DNA of 64,000 nt from Klebsiella michiganensis (lineage in GTDB: Bacteria; Pseudomonadota; Gammaproteobacteria; Enterobacterales; Enterobacteriaceae), in contig NZ_PRDB01000015.1 of assembly GCF_002925905.1 (NCBI RefSeq), forward strand, positions 62,001 through 126,000, read 5' to 3'. Below are positions 41,786 to 51,882 of this stretch, in pieces; position 1 is the stretch's first letter, and each line of letters opens with the position of its first letter. Below the pieces are notes generated by a model, which ran no database searches, had not been told where the DNA came from, and saw nothing but the letters and a program-made list of their open reading frames with translations. Made by a program: the position numbers and the translations under genes.

Positions 41786-43225
41786 ATGAATATGACGTAT
41801 TCAATTTCCCGGGCTGAGCAAGAACTGCAGGCTAAACATGAACAGCTGAACCTGCGCTGGTATCCGCGCTATCACCTGGCCGCCCGTGCGGGCTGGATCA
41901 ACGATCCCAATGGCCTGGTCTGGTTTGACGGCTGGTACCACGCGTTTTACCAGCACCATCCGTACTCCACCAAATGGGGGCCGATGCACTGGGGCCACGC
42001 GCGCAGTAAAGATCTGGTGCACTGGGAGCATCTGCCGGTGGCGCTGGCCCCGGAAGGCCCGGAGGATAAAGACGGCTGCTTCTCCGGCTCCGCGGTGGTG
42101 GATGGCGATACGCTGGCATTGATTTATACCGGGCATAAATTTCATGGCGATCCCAGCGATGAAGCCAACCTTTATCAGGTGCAATGTCTGGCTACCAGCC
42201 GCGACGGCATTCACTTCGAGCGCCAGGGGATCGTGGTCGACACTCCGCCGGGCATGCACCATTTCCGCGACCCGAAAGTGTGGCGAGAAGGGGACAGCTG
42301 GTACATGATCGTTGGCGCTCGCGATGGCGACACCGGCCAGGTGCGGCTGTATCGTTCAGCCGATCTGCGCCAGTGGCAGGATGCTGGCGTCCTCGATGAG
42401 GCGGAAAAAGAGATGGGCTACATGTGGGAATGCCCGGACTTCTTCGCCCTCAACGGCAAGCATATTCTGATGTTCTCTCCGCAGGGGCTGGCGGCTAAAG
42501 GCTATCAAAACCGCAACCTGTTCCAGAGCGGCTATCTGCTCGGTGAATGGCGGCCGGGGCAGGCGTTTGTGCGTGAGGGCGAGTTTGTGGAAATGGATCA
42601 CGGCCACGACTTTTATGCCCCGCAAAGCTTCCTCACTCCCGACGGCCGCCGCATTGTCATCGGCTGGCTGGATATGTGGGAGTCGCCGCTGCCGGAGCAG
42701 CAGGACGGCTGGGCAGGCATGCTGTCGCTGCCGCGTGAACTGAGCCTGAGCGCGGATAATCGACTGCAGATGCGTCCGGCGAAAGAGGTCGAGAGCATGC
42801 GCGGCGCCAGCTTCCCGTGGCCGGTGACGACCCTGAAAAACCAGCAGACCACGATGGTGGAGAACTGCGAAGCGATGGAGGTGATCCTGCACTGGGATGG
42901 CCTGAACAGCAGCGCCGAGCAGTATGGCCTCAGCTTCGGCGAAGGTTTGCGCGTTTACGTGGATGCGCAGATGCAGCGCCTGGTGCTCGAGCGGCACTAT
43001 CCGCAGCATGGCCTGTGCGGCACCCGCAGCGTCCCGTTGAATGAAGGCGCCGATTTGAAGCTAAGGATATTCTTCGATAGCTCTTCCGTCGAAGTGTTTG
43101 TTAATGATGGCGAGGCCTGTCTTAGCAGTCGTATATATCCGGATGCCGATCGTCGCGAATTGGCTTTATTTGCCTGGAACGGTTCGGCGTATTTAACTGA
43201 AGCCGGCGCCTGGCAGCTGGAATAA
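41786..43225 (+). CDS. cscA: GH32 sucrose hydrolase/invertase (CscA-like)
   Basis: 479 aa; GWINDPNGLVWFDGWYHAFYQ, FRDPKVW, WECPDFF motifs. Confidence 0.92.
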   Translation: MNMTYSISRAEQELQAKHEQLNLRWYPRYHLAARAGWINDPNGLVWFDGWYHAFYQHHPYSTKWGPMHWGHARSKDLVHWEHLPVALAPEGPEDKDGCFSGSAVVDGDTLALIYTGHKFHGDPSDEANLYQVQCLATSRDGIHFERQGIVVDTPPGMHHFRDPKVWREGDSWYMIVGARDGDTGQVRLYRSADLRQWQDAGVLDEAEKEMGYMWECPDFFALNGKHILMFSPQGLAAKGYQNRNLFQSGYLLGEWRPGQAFVREGEFVEMDHGHDFYAPQSFLTPDGRRIVIGWLDMWESPLPEQQDGWAGMLSLPRELSLSADNRLQMRPAKEVESMRGASFPWPVTTLKNQQTTMVENCEAMEVILHWDGLNSSAEQYGLSFGEGLRVYVDAQMQRLVLERHYPQHGLCGTRSVPLNEGADLKLRIFFDSSSVEVFVNDGEACLSSRIYPDADRRELALFAWNGSAYLTEAGAWQLE

Positions 43226-43244
43226 GCTTTACTGAATAGTTGTT

Positions 43245-43278
43245 AATAACCCGTCTTCGACGATGGGCGGGTTATTAT
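43245..43278 (+). terminator. Intrinsic terminator-like hairpin after cscA
   Basis: AATAACCCGTC...GGGCGGGTTATTATT. Confidence 0.55.
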
Positions 43279-43347
43279 TGTCACTGTCGTCGAGCTTTAC
43301 CCATAAATAAAAAATACTATTTAACTAAATAATAAAGGGTTATTCCG

Positions 43348-44694
43348 ATGAATAAAATCTGGGTCGGGTGTGTTCTGACGTCTTTATTTACCCCTCTGGC
43401 TAATGCTCAGGCGCCGTTATCCCTTGAGGAGCGGCTGGCGCAAATGGAACAACGGCTAAAGGCGACAGAGCAGCGGGCGGCCAGCGCGGAGGCGGAAATC
43501 CGCGCGCTAAAAAAACAGGAGGCACAAGCGACGACGGTAGCCAGCGCCGCACCGGCTAAACCCGCTTTACAACTTAATGATTATGGTGAATTAAAATTCT
43601 ATGGCGACGTTGAGTTTAATATGGACGGCGCCAGCCGCACCGGTAGCCTGACGTCGGTGAAAACCAGCGCCAATAAAAACTGGGCGCCGGGTGATAAAGA
43701 GCGCTGGGATATTAACGGCCGTATTCTTCTGGGCTTTGATGGATTACGCAAAGGGGCTAACGGTAAATATGCCGGATTCAGCGTGCAGCCGCTGGCGGAT
43801 ATGAACGGTAAAATGAATCTTGATGATGCAGCCTTTTTCTTCGGTCAGCAGGACGACTGGAAAATTAAAATCGGTCGCTTCGAAGCCTACGATATGTTCC
43901 CGCTTAATCAGGATACGTTTGTTGAATATTCCGGCAACACGGCGAACGATCTGTATAGCGACGGCTACGGCTATATTTATATGATGAAAGAGGGGCGCGG
44001 ACGCAGCAGCAGCGGCGGCAACTTCCTGCTGAGTAAAAATCTCGATAACTGGTATTTTGAGGTGAATACGCTGGTGGAGGACGGCAGCTCGCTGTTCGTG
44101 GACCAGAATTATCACGGCAACGCGCTGGATAACCGTAAAAATGTGGTTTACGTGCGTCCGGTCGCGGCCTGGCAATCCGGCGCCTGGTCGGTGGCGGCGG
44201 CGATGGAGAGTAACCTCGTTAATAATGCTTACGGTTATGAGAATCAGAATGGACGTTGGGTCGATCAGTCCAGCCGCACCGGCTACGGCATGACGATGAG
44301 CTGGAACACGCTGAAAACCGATGCCGAGGACGGGGCGGTGGTGAACTTAAGCACCGCGTATCTGGACGCGGCGGACGAAAAGGATTTCAGCGCCGGTATC
44401 AATGCGTTATGGCATCGCGTGGAGCTGGGCTATATCTATGCGCATAACAAAATCGACCAGTTTAATATGTCCGGCGTCAACGCGGAGTGCGATAGCGACT
44501 GCGCGATTCTGGCGCCGGGGCGCTACGACATTCACACCATTCATACCTCATGGCATCTGCCGAATATTATGGATATGCCGAACTTTAATATTTATCTCGG
44601 GGCCTATGCGTCATGGCTCGATTCATCGGCAGCGAAAAGCGGCAATACCGATGAACGCTACGGCGCGCGGGTGCGGTTTAAATATTTCTTCTGA
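43348..44694 (+). CDS. LamB/ScrY/RafY-like carbohydrate porin with N-terminal coiled coil
   Basis: 448 aa; signal peptide, SLEERLAQMEQRLKATEQRAASAEAEIRALKKQ coiled coil, terminal RVRFKYFF. Confidence 0.85.
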   Translation: MNKIWVGCVLTSLFTPLANAQAPLSLEERLAQMEQRLKATEQRAASAEAEIRALKKQEAQATTVASAAPAKPALQLNDYGELKFYGDVEFNMDGASRTGSLTSVKTSANKNWAPGDKERWDINGRILLGFDGLRKGANGKYAGFSVQPLADMNGKMNLDDAAFFFGQQDDWKIKIGRFEAYDMFPLNQDTFVEYSGNTANDLYSDGYGYIYMMKEGRGRSSSGGNFLLSKNLDNWYFEVNTLVEDGSSLFVDQNYHGNALDNRKNVVYVRPVAAWQSGAWSVAAAMESNLVNNAYGYENQNGRWVDQSSRTGYGMTMSWNTLKTDAEDGAVVNLSTAYLDAADEKDFSAGINALWHRVELGYIYAHNKIDQFNMSGVNAECDSDCAILAPGRYDIHTIHTSWHLPNIMDMPNFNIYLGAYASWLDSSAAKSGNTDERYGARVRFKYFF

Positions 44695-44699
44695 CGGTC

Positions 44700-44800
44700 T
44701 TCCCGGGTCGCGGCGTAAATGCCTTACCCGGGCTACTGGATCGCAGACGGCTGTGAACATGTAGCCCGGCTAAGCACCGCGCGAGCCGGGACGTTGCCGA
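44700..44800. repeat. REP/BIME element
   Basis: TTACCCGGGCTACTGGATCGCAGACGG...TGTAGCCCGGCTAAG. Confidence 0.65.
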
Positions 44801-44804
44801 ATCA

Positions 44805-45932
44805 CTACACCTCCGCCAGATACAGCGCCGGCATACCCTCTTTATCGGAGGTAAACAGCACCCAGCGGTTATCCGGTGAAAATGTCGGATGCGGATGCGT
44901 CGCCTGGCGCTCGCCTTCAATCACTTTCCAGGTGGAGTCGTGGCGGCACACCGCAGTCTGCTTATCGGCGGCAATATCAAACACCCAGATAAACGGATCG
45001 TTAAGCTGTATATCGCCGGTGCTGTGCGGCGCGCCGTCGCCGACTACCAGGGTGCCATCGTGATTGCTCATCAGATGTGAGCAGGGAGGAATGGCCATCA
45101 GCTGGCGATTTTCCAGCGTTGCCGGGTCGGCGCGATACAGATAGCGGTGCGGATCGTTTTCCTGATGCGCGACATAGTAAAGCGCGGAACCATCCGGCAC
45201 CCAGAATTCGTGGGTAAAGCTCTCTCCCGACCGGTGCTGGCGAACCTTGCGCATATGGCTACCGTCAGCGTTGATAAGCCACATTCGGGCATCGATAGCA
45301 TCGCGCGGGCCTTCGTGGCAGAAGGCGATGGTGCCGTCATCAAACGGGCGGTAAATCGGGTGGCCGAGCCAGCGTTTTTCCTGCAATACCACGCGCTGTT
45401 CGCCGCTGCGCAGGTCGATATTAATCAGCCGGCACTCCGGCTCGGTGAAGTAGAATGCGCGGAACTTGCCCCAGTCGGTCAGCGGCTGCCAGTCGCTTTT
45501 TTTGATTTCGATACCCACCATCTGACTGCAATCGCTATTGGCGACCCAGGTCCCGTAGGCCACCCATTGGTCATCCACCTGATACACCACCTGCTCCTCC
45601 AGCGAGGCCAGATCCACGCGGCGCAGCTGCTGGTTGTTTTTCACGTACCACAGCGACCGGTCGTCGGCGGAAAGGAAACCGCCAAAGGTGTTATCGCCCG
45701 GCCCGTCGGTGAGCTGGGTGGCCTGTTGGCCGGCGATATCGAGTAAATAGTAGTTCCAGTGGCCTTCAAACGCGCCGCCGAAAATCAGCTTGCTGCCGTC
45801 CCGGGTAAAGCATTTTTGATAGAAGTAGTTGCGGTGGCAGATAACATGCGGTGGCGTCATCCGGATCACCTGGTGACCGGTTTCGCTGTCCTGCGTATGC
45901 AGAAAGCTCAGCGGGATGATTTTGCCTTTCAT
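44805..45932 (-). CDS. Oligogalacturonate lyase-like (PL22), copy 2
   Basis: 375 aa; clearly paralogous to 35086-36261 (CHRNYFYQKCF, NTFGGFLS, WLGHPIYRPFDD, AFCHEGP). Confidence 0.9.
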   Translation of the reverse strand: MKGKIIPLSFLHTQDSETGHQVIRMTPPHVICHRNYFYQKCFTRDGSKLIFGGAFEGHWNYYLLDIAGQQATQLTDGPGDNTFGGFLSADDRSLWYVKNNQQLRRVDLASLEEQVVYQVDDQWVAYGTWVANSDCSQMVGIEIKKSDWQPLTDWGKFRAFYFTEPECRLINIDLRSGEQRVVLQEKRWLGHPIYRPFDDGTIAFCHEGPRDAIDARMWLINADGSHMRKVRQHRSGESFTHEFWVPDGSALYYVAHQENDPHRYLYRADPATLENRQLMAIPPCSHLMSNHDGTLVVGDGAPHSTGDIQLNDPFIWVFDIAADKQTAVCRHDSTWKVIEGERQATHPHPTFSPDNRWVLFTSDKEGMPALYLAEV

Positions 45933-45950
45933 GATTCATTCACTCCTTGC

Positions 45951-45983
45951 TAAAAAAATACCCCGCAGCCGGAGCTGCGGGGT
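45951..45983 (-). terminator. Intrinsic terminator between togB and ogl2
   Basis: AAAAAAATACCCCGCAGCCGGAGCTGCGGGGTA (U-tract on minus strand). Confidence 0.8.
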
Positions 45984-46002
45984 AGGGACCGATAACGGGT
46001 TG

Positions 46003-47289
46003 TTAGCGCATCGCGCGGCGCAGGATACGGTCAGACTGACGCTGGAAGTCAATTGCCGTCTCTTCTACGGTTTTCTGCCCGTAGTCGATGTACTGCAGAG
46101 AGGTGCCAAACTGGGCGACGATCTGCGGGTCATCAAAGTATGGCGACACCGAGAGTTTGGCCGGTAGGGACTGCGCCAGGCGCAGACCTGATACCGCCGG
46201 ATCGTCCTCTTTGATCGCGCCGTTTTCGGTCAGGTATTGCACCGCGACTTTGCTCAGCGGCACGCCGCGCTCAAGTCCCAGCGTCTCAACGCCTTCTTTG
46301 CTGTTTAGCAGGAAGTTGATCACCTTCGCCGCCGCTTCCGGATTTTTGGTGGATTTACCAATGGAGAGCATCTGCGCAGGTTTAAAGAACAGACCCGCGT
46401 CGGTAGCGCCCGGCAGCATCGGATAGCTGCCCAGCTCCAGCTTCGCCGGCGGCTTCAGGTTGTCGGAGTATTTGTTAATGGTGGAGTTCCACATATAGGT
46501 CCCCGCCCACTCGCCCTGAATCCACGGCTTCATTTCATACATATTGCTCTTACCGAACGAGGCATAGTACTTGGTGTCCGGCATGACGTGGCTGTCGATA
46601 AGCTTTTTATACATCTGGAAGAATTCGACCCACTGCTCTTTGCTGTAGGAGAATTTCTTGGTTTTTTCGTCGATAGCCGGCTGGTTGTACTTCTGAATCA
46701 TATATGAATTGAGCAGCGCCAGGGTGTCCTGGTGCTCCAGCACCACCGGGTAATACTGTTTACCCAGCTTGCTCTCAAAGGTTTTACCCGCCGCCATCAG
46801 CTCGTCCCAGGTTTTCGGGTACTCGACGCCGGCTTTTTTCCAGGTCTCGTCGTTGAAGTAGAACACGCGCGCGGTGACGGAAATAGGGATACCGTTAAGC
46901 TTGCCGTCCACCGTGGTGGTTTGCAGCTCTTTGGCATCAAACTGGCTCAGGTCGATTACGTCCTTCATCTTATTCAGATCGTAGAAGCCTTCGCCGTTTT
47001 TCGAGAAGATCGGCAGCCAGTTCCAGTTAGTTTGCATCACGTCCGGCTCCGTGCCGCCGGCGATTTGCGTGGTCAGGCGCGAAAGATGGCCATCCCAGCC
47101 GGTATATTCCGCTTTAACATTAATATCCGGGTTTTGTTTATGAAACTCTTCCAGCGCCTTCAGGGTTACCTGGTGGCGGCCGTTGCCGCCCCACCATGAC
47201 ATACGCAGGTCGACATCCTTCGCCATGGAAGGTAACGCGGTAAGGCCCAAAGTTGCGGAGATTGCGGCGCTTAAAAGCACTTTTTTCAT
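46003..47289 (-). CDS. togB: ABC transporter solute-binding protein for oligogalacturonides (TogB)
   Basis: [43 protein letters not shown]...; operon with permeases/ATPase and ogl. Confidence 0.87.
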   Translation of the reverse strand: MKKVLLSAAISATLGLTALPSMAKDVDLRMSWWGGNGRHQVTLKALEEFHKQNPDINVKAEYTGWDGHLSRLTTQIAGGTEPDVMQTNWNWLPIFSKNGEGFYDLNKMKDVIDLSQFDAKELQTTTVDGKLNGIPISVTARVFYFNDETWKKAGVEYPKTWDELMAAGKTFESKLGKQYYPVVLEHQDTLALLNSYMIQKYNQPAIDEKTKKFSYSKEQWVEFFQMYKKLIDSHVMPDTKYYASFGKSNMYEMKPWIQGEWAGTYMWNSTINKYSDNLKPPAKLELGSYPMLPGATDAGLFFKPAQMLSIGKSTKNPEAAAKVINFLLNSKEGVETLGLERGVPLSKVAVQYLTENGAIKEDDPAVSGLRLAQSLPAKLSVSPYFDDPQIVAQFGTSLQYIDYGQKTVEETAIDFQRQSDRILRRAMR

Positions 47290-47305
47290 TTTAATACTCC
47301 AGGGT

Positions 47306-48433
47306 TCACAGAGAGATGTTCTGTTCAGTTTTGGCGTCAAAGATATGACACTTGTTGAGATCGAACTTGAAATGCACCGTGCGATGAAGCCCTTTCTCAA
47401 TCATTGGCTTCGCTTCATCGGACGGCACGCGGGCGGTCAGTTCATAATCGGCAACCTTCAGGTAGACGAAGAATTCATGGCCCATGTTTTCCACCCGCAC
47501 CATTTCACCGGCGCAGGAGCCTTCAGCAAACGGTTCATCGGAGATGGAGACGAACTCCGGGCGGACGCCAAAGAACACCTGCTGGTTCTTATGGGTCTCG
47601 ACCTTACTCTGCAATCTGTCGTTTAGCGGCAGCAGCCCGTCGCCAACGGTCAGATGCAGGCGACCCGCTTGCTCAACCAGCTTGCTGGGACGAATATTCA
47701 TCTCCGGCGCGCCGATAAACCCGGCCACAAACATGTTTTTCGGCTTGTGATAGAGGTTGTCCGGGGTATCCACCTGCATGATATGGCCCAGCTTCATCAC
47801 GCAGATGCGGTCGCCCATGGTCATCGCCTCGGTCTGATCGTGGGTAACGTACACGGTGGTCGCCGGTTTACCGGATTTCTTCAGCTGCTTATGCAGGTCG
47901 GAAATACGGATGCGCATCGAGGCGCGCAGTTTGGCGTCAAGGTTAGAGAGCGGTTCATCGAACAGGAACACATCCGGTTTCTTCACAATCGCGCGGCCAA
48001 CCGCCACGCGCTGTGCCTGGCCGCCGGAGAGCTGGCGCGGCAGACGATCCAGCAGCTCTTCCAGCTCAAGGATTTTCGCCGCTTCGTTAACCTGGGCCTC
48101 AATCTGGTCTTTCGGCAGCTTGCTCAGCTTCAGGCCGAAGGCAAGGTTTTCGCGCACCGTCATATGCGGATAGAGCGCGTAGTTCTGGAAGACCATCGCG
48201 ATACCGCGCGCTTTTGGCGCGAGGTTATTCACAATTTTCTCGCCAATCCGCACTTCGCCGCCGCTGATGGTTTCCAGGCCGGCCAGCATGCGCAAGGTAG
48301 TGGATTTGGCGCAGCCGGACGGCCCAACGATAACCATAAACTCGCCGTCCGCGATTTTCAGATCGATACCATGTACCGCCTTGAAGCCGTTGGAGTAGAC
48401 CTTTTCCAGTTTGTTGAAAATAACTTCAGCCAT
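47306..48433 (-). CDS. togA: ABC transporter ATP-binding protein (TogA; MalK/UgpC type)
   Basis: 375 aa; GPSGCAKSTTLR, LSGGQAQRVAVGRA, DEPLSNLD. Confidence 0.9.
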   Translation of the reverse strand: MAEVIFNKLEKVYSNGFKAVHGIDLKIADGEFMVIVGPSGCAKSTTLRMLAGLETISGGEVRIGEKIVNNLAPKARGIAMVFQNYALYPHMTVRENLAFGLKLSKLPKDQIEAQVNEAAKILELEELLDRLPRQLSGGQAQRVAVGRAIVKKPDVFLFDEPLSNLDAKLRASMRIRISDLHKQLKKSGKPATTVYVTHDQTEAMTMGDRICVMKLGHIMQVDTPDNLYHKPKNMFVAGFIGAPEMNIRPSKLVEQAGRLHLTVGDGLLPLNDRLQSKVETHKNQQVFFGVRPEFVSISDEPFAEGSCAGEMVRVENMGHEFFVYLKVADYELTARVPSDEAKPMIEKGLHRTVHFKFDLNKCHIFDAKTEQNISL

Positions 48434-48445
48434 GATATTTCCCTC

Positions 48446-49348
48446 TTAACCTTTAATTCCGCTGCTGGTAACGCCCTGTACGAAGTAGCGTTGTGCCAGG
48501 AAGAACACGATGATGGACGGCAGAATGGAGATGCTCGCCATTGCCAGAATTTCGTTCCACGGAGCGCCTTCCGTGACGTCGATGGACATTTTCAGCGCCA
48601 GCGCGATGGGGTATTTATCCACGCTGTAGACGTAAATCAGCGGACCGATAAAGTCGTTCATGGACCACATGAACTGGAACAGCGCCACCGAGATAATCGC
48701 CGGTTTCAGAATCGGCACCACCACGTACCACAGCACCTGAATGGAGTTGCAGCCGTCAATCTGCGCCGCTTCTTCCATGTCGCGCGGAACGCCGCGCAGG
48801 AACTGAATCAGCATGAAGACGAAGAACCCCTGAGTGGCGAAGGCCAGCGGCAGATACAGCGGCAGATAGCTGTTCAGCATGCCCATTTCACGGAACATCA
48901 GGTACTGCGGGATCAGCAGTACGGTGCTCGGCAGGAGCATGGTGGTGATCAGCGTGGCGAACCAGAATTTCTTCCACGGGATCTCGAAGCGGGCAAAGCC
49001 GTAGGCCACGATGGTGGAGGAGATAATGGTCAGCAGCACTTTCGGGATCACATACTTGAAGGTGTTCAGCATGTAGTGACCGAAGTTGTACTCGGTGCCG
49101 GTTTTCCAGCCGTTGATAAAGCCATCCCATGTCGCGTGGGCAGGCCACAGGCTCAGGGTGGTGAAGATCTCGTGGTTCGGTTTGAACGACGCCGAGAACA
49201 TCCATACCAGCGGGTAGAGCATCAGCAGGCCGACGAACAGCAGGATCACGTAGCGAATTGAGCGGCTGACTTTTTCACGACGCAGCGTCCGCGCGACTTC
49301 ACGTTCGGCGATGTCCCTTGCTTCAGAGATTTGTTGGATATCAGCCAT
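48446..49348 (-). CDS. togN: ABC transporter permease (TogN)
   Basis: MADIQQISEARDIAEREVARTLRREKVSRSIRYVILL; EEAAQIDGCN EAA motif. Confidence 0.88.
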   Translation of the reverse strand: MADIQQISEARDIAEREVARTLRREKVSRSIRYVILLFVGLLMLYPLVWMFSASFKPNHEIFTTLSLWPAHATWDGFINGWKTGTEYNFGHYMLNTFKYVIPKVLLTIISSTIVAYGFARFEIPWKKFWFATLITTMLLPSTVLLIPQYLMFREMGMLNSYLPLYLPLAFATQGFFVFMLIQFLRGVPRDMEEAAQIDGCNSIQVLWYVVVPILKPAIISVALFQFMWSMNDFIGPLIYVYSVDKYPIALALKMSIDVTEGAPWNEILAMASISILPSIIVFFLAQRYFVQGVTSSGIKG

Positions 49349-50231
49349 TTTTGCCTCCCTTATCGGCGGAGTAGAACACCCAATATTTTGAAGACTTAAA
49401 CGCAATGGCGGCAAAGACCGCGACCACCAGGAACAGTACCCACGCCAGCGCCGCGCCGTAGCCCATATCGAAGTACTTAAAGGCGGTGTCGTAGATATAG
49501 AGCGAGAACAGATAGGTGGAGTAGGTTGGGCCGCCGCCGGTGATGACGTACGGGCCGGTAAACTCCTGGAACGCCTGAGTGGTCTGCATGATGAAGTTGA
49601 AGAAAATCACCGGCGTGATCAGCGGCACCGTGACCTTCATAAACATCTGCCATTTTGACGCGCCATCGATCATCGCCGCTTCATATTGTGATTGCGGAAC
49701 GTTCTGCAGCGCCGCAAGGAAGATGACCATCGCCGAACCGAACTGCCAGACGCGCAGCAGGGTGACGGACATCAGGGCCAGCGAGGGCTCGCCGAGCCAG
49801 TTGACCGGGTCGAAGCCAAGTACGCCGATAAAGCTGTTCAGCAGGCCGTCGATAGCAAACAGCGCGCGCCACAGAACGGCGATCGCCACCGAGCTACCGA
49901 GAATGGACGGGATATAGTAGGCGGTACGGAAAAAACCGATGCCGCGCAGCTTAAAGTTGAGGACAAAAGCGATCCCCAGCGCGAAAGCCAGCTTTAACGG
50001 GATGGTTAAAAAGACATACGCAAACGTCACGCCCATTGATTTCCAGAAGAGGCCATCTTCGGTCAGCATGTAGCGATAGTTTTCGATGCCGTTAAACACC
50101 GGTGGACTCATCAAATCGTACTCAGTGAAACTGAGGAAGAAAGATGAAACAAAGGGAAAGGCGGTAAAGACTATCAACCCTATGATATAGGGGGATATCC
50201 ATGCCAATCCCAGCATTCTGTTTTCATTCAT
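49341..50231 (-). CDS. togM: ABC transporter permease (TogM)
   Basis: 296 aa; EAAMIDGASKWQMFMKVTVPLITP EAA motif. Confidence 0.88.
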   Translation of the reverse strand: MNENRMLGLAWISPYIIGLIVFTAFPFVSSFFLSFTEYDLMSPPVFNGIENYRYMLTEDGLFWKSMGVTFAYVFLTIPLKLAFALGIAFVLNFKLRGIGFFRTAYYIPSILGSSVAIAVLWRALFAIDGLLNSFIGVLGFDPVNWLGEPSLALMSVTLLRVWQFGSAMVIFLAALQNVPQSQYEAAMIDGASKWQMFMKVTVPLITPVIFFNFIMQTTQAFQEFTGPYVITGGGPTYSTYLFSLYIYDTAFKYFDMGYGAALAWVLFLVVAVFAAIAFKSSKYWVFYSADKGGKNG

Positions 50232-50439
50232 ACATACCTACCTGGCTTACGAGTTTGTAATACGGATTCGGGGTTACTGCCTTTCCCGCGGCCCGTGCCG
50301 CCGGAAAGTTAATGCGTTCCTGGTATGTCAGCGGTAAATCATTCCTTGTTAACGGTGCGTGTGTTGAGCGCTTTTGCGCGCTTGTCGTCCCTGGAGAACA
50401 TCTGTTTTTTGATTTTGTCTTACCCGGCGTCCTGATTTT

Positions 50440-50458
50440 GTAAAACGCCGTTTTAATT
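50440..50458. promoter_or_regulatory. KdgR-like box 2 upstream of togM
   Basis: GTAAAACGCCGTTTTAATT. Confidence 0.45.
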
Positions 50459-50514
50459 TTATTTTATTGCTATTTATTACGGAGTCATTCGGTTGATCGC
50501 GGAAATGTGATCAA

Positions 50515-50536
50515 AGTCGAAACGATGTTTCAAAAA
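50515..50536. promoter_or_regulatory. KdgR-like box upstream of togMNAB
   Basis: AGTCGAAACGATGTTTCAAAAA. Confidence 0.65.
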
Positions 50537-50726
50537 GGTGCTGGCGCGCGCATTTTGCAGGAAGCCAGGTCATAGAAAAGGATGAGCGGCAGGCGCAGTG
50601 AGGCTATTCAGGCGGGATTAATTGCTCTGCTAATCATTATGCTACGACATACTTTATGACAATTATTAGTAGCGGAAAAGTTCAGAAAATGGTGGGCACG
50701 CCTGGCATGCCCTGGGGCAGGAGAGA

Positions 50727-51053
50727 TTACTTTTGCAGAAAATCCTGACGAACGGGAGTAAAGGTATCAAGAAGCGTGCCCGGCTTGAGGCAGACGCAGC
50801 CGTGCATAATTTCCGGCTTCTTATAGAGCGTATCGCCGGCGCTGACCACGTGCTTTTCATCACCGATGGTGAACTCAAACTCGCCGGAGAGCACATAGGT
50901 GAGCTGCTCGTGCGGGTGATTATGCATCGGCCCGATAGCGCCCGCTTCGAAGTTCACTTCAACCGCCATCATCTTGCCATCGTGCGCAAGGATGCGGCGG
51001 GTGACGCCATTGCCCAGATCTTCAAGGGTGGTCTCTTTATGAAAAATAAACAT
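50727..51053 (-). CDS. kdgF: Cupin pectin degradation protein KdgF
   Basis: 108 aa; PMHNHPHEQLTYVLSGEFEFTIGDE...IMHGCVCLKPGTLLDTFTPVR. Confidence 0.92.
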   Translation of the reverse strand: MFIFHKETTLEDLGNGVTRRILAHDGKMMAVEVNFEAGAIGPMHNHPHEQLTYVLSGEFEFTIGDEKHVVSAGDTLYKKPEIMHGCVCLKPGTLLDTFTPVRQDFLQK

Positions 51054-51070
51054 CCGCTGGTCCTGTAATT

Positions 51071-51094
51071 AAATGAAACAATGTTTCATTTAAT
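51071..51094. promoter_or_regulatory. KdgR-like box upstream of kdgF (near-perfect palindrome)
   Basis: AAATGAAACAATGTTTCATTTAAT. Confidence 0.7.
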
Positions 51095-51189
51095 CTATCG
51101 CATAATCTTCTAAAAGGAAACGATCGTCGGGAGAAGTGGAAAGTCGATCACAACTTTGTTTTACTGAAAACCTCACACAAGGAGGGATG

Positions 51190-51882
51190 ATGAAAACGAT
51201 TGGTCTGTTAGGCGGCATGAGCTGGGAATCGACTATTCCTTACTACCGGCTGATTAACGAAGGTATTAAAGCGCGCCTCGGCGGCCTGCACTCCGCCAGC
51301 CTGCTGCTGCACAGCGTGGATTTCCACGAAATTGAAGCCTGCCAGTCAAGCGGCGACTGGCAGCGCGCGGGCGAGATCCTCGCCCAGGCGGCGGCCGGCC
51401 TGCAGCAGGCGGGCGCCGAGGGGATTGTCCTGCGTACCAACACTATGCATAAAGTCGCGCAGGCGATTGAAACGCGCTGCGATGTGCCGTTTTTGCATAT
51501 TGCCGACGCGACCGGACGGGCGATTACCGCGAAAGGGCAGAACCGCGTTGCGCTATTAGGGACCCGCTATACCATGGAGCAGGATTTTTATCGCGGGCGC
51601 CTGCAGCAGCAGTTCGCTATCGACACGCTGATCCCGGAGGCTGAAGATCGTGAGCGGATTAACCAGATCATTTTTGATGAACTGTGCCTCGGCGTCTTTA
51701 GCGAGCATTCACGCGACTACTATCTTCAGGTCATCGAGCTCCTGGCGGAGCAGGGGGCGGAAGGGGTGATTTTCGGCTGTACCGAAATCGGCCTGCTGGT
51801 GCCGGAAGAGAGCAGCCCGCTGCCGGTGTTTGATACGGCCGCGATTCACGCGGCGGACGCGGTGGAGTTTATGCTGTCGTGA
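51190..51882 (+). CDS. ygeA: Amino acid racemase YgeA (Asp/Glu racemase family)
   Basis: [36 protein letters not shown]...; ygeA-lysR-lysA synteny. Confidence 0.93.
   Translation: MKTIGLLGGMSWESTIPYYRLINEGIKARLGGLHSASLLLHSVDFHEIEACQSSGDWQRAGEILAQAAAGLQQAGAEGIVLRTNTMHKVAQAIETRCDVPFLHIADATGRAITAKGQNRVALLGTRYTMEQDFYRGRLQQQFAIDTLIPEAEDRERINQIIFDELCLGVFSEHSRDYYLQVIELLAEQGAEGVIFGCTEIGLLVPEESSPLPVFDTAAIHAADAVEFMLS

Noticed and set aside
47654-49261. 535-aa plus-strand ORF opposite togA/togN
   Set aside because: Antisense to clear ABC transporter genes; His/Gln/Arg-rich translation with no recognisable domain.
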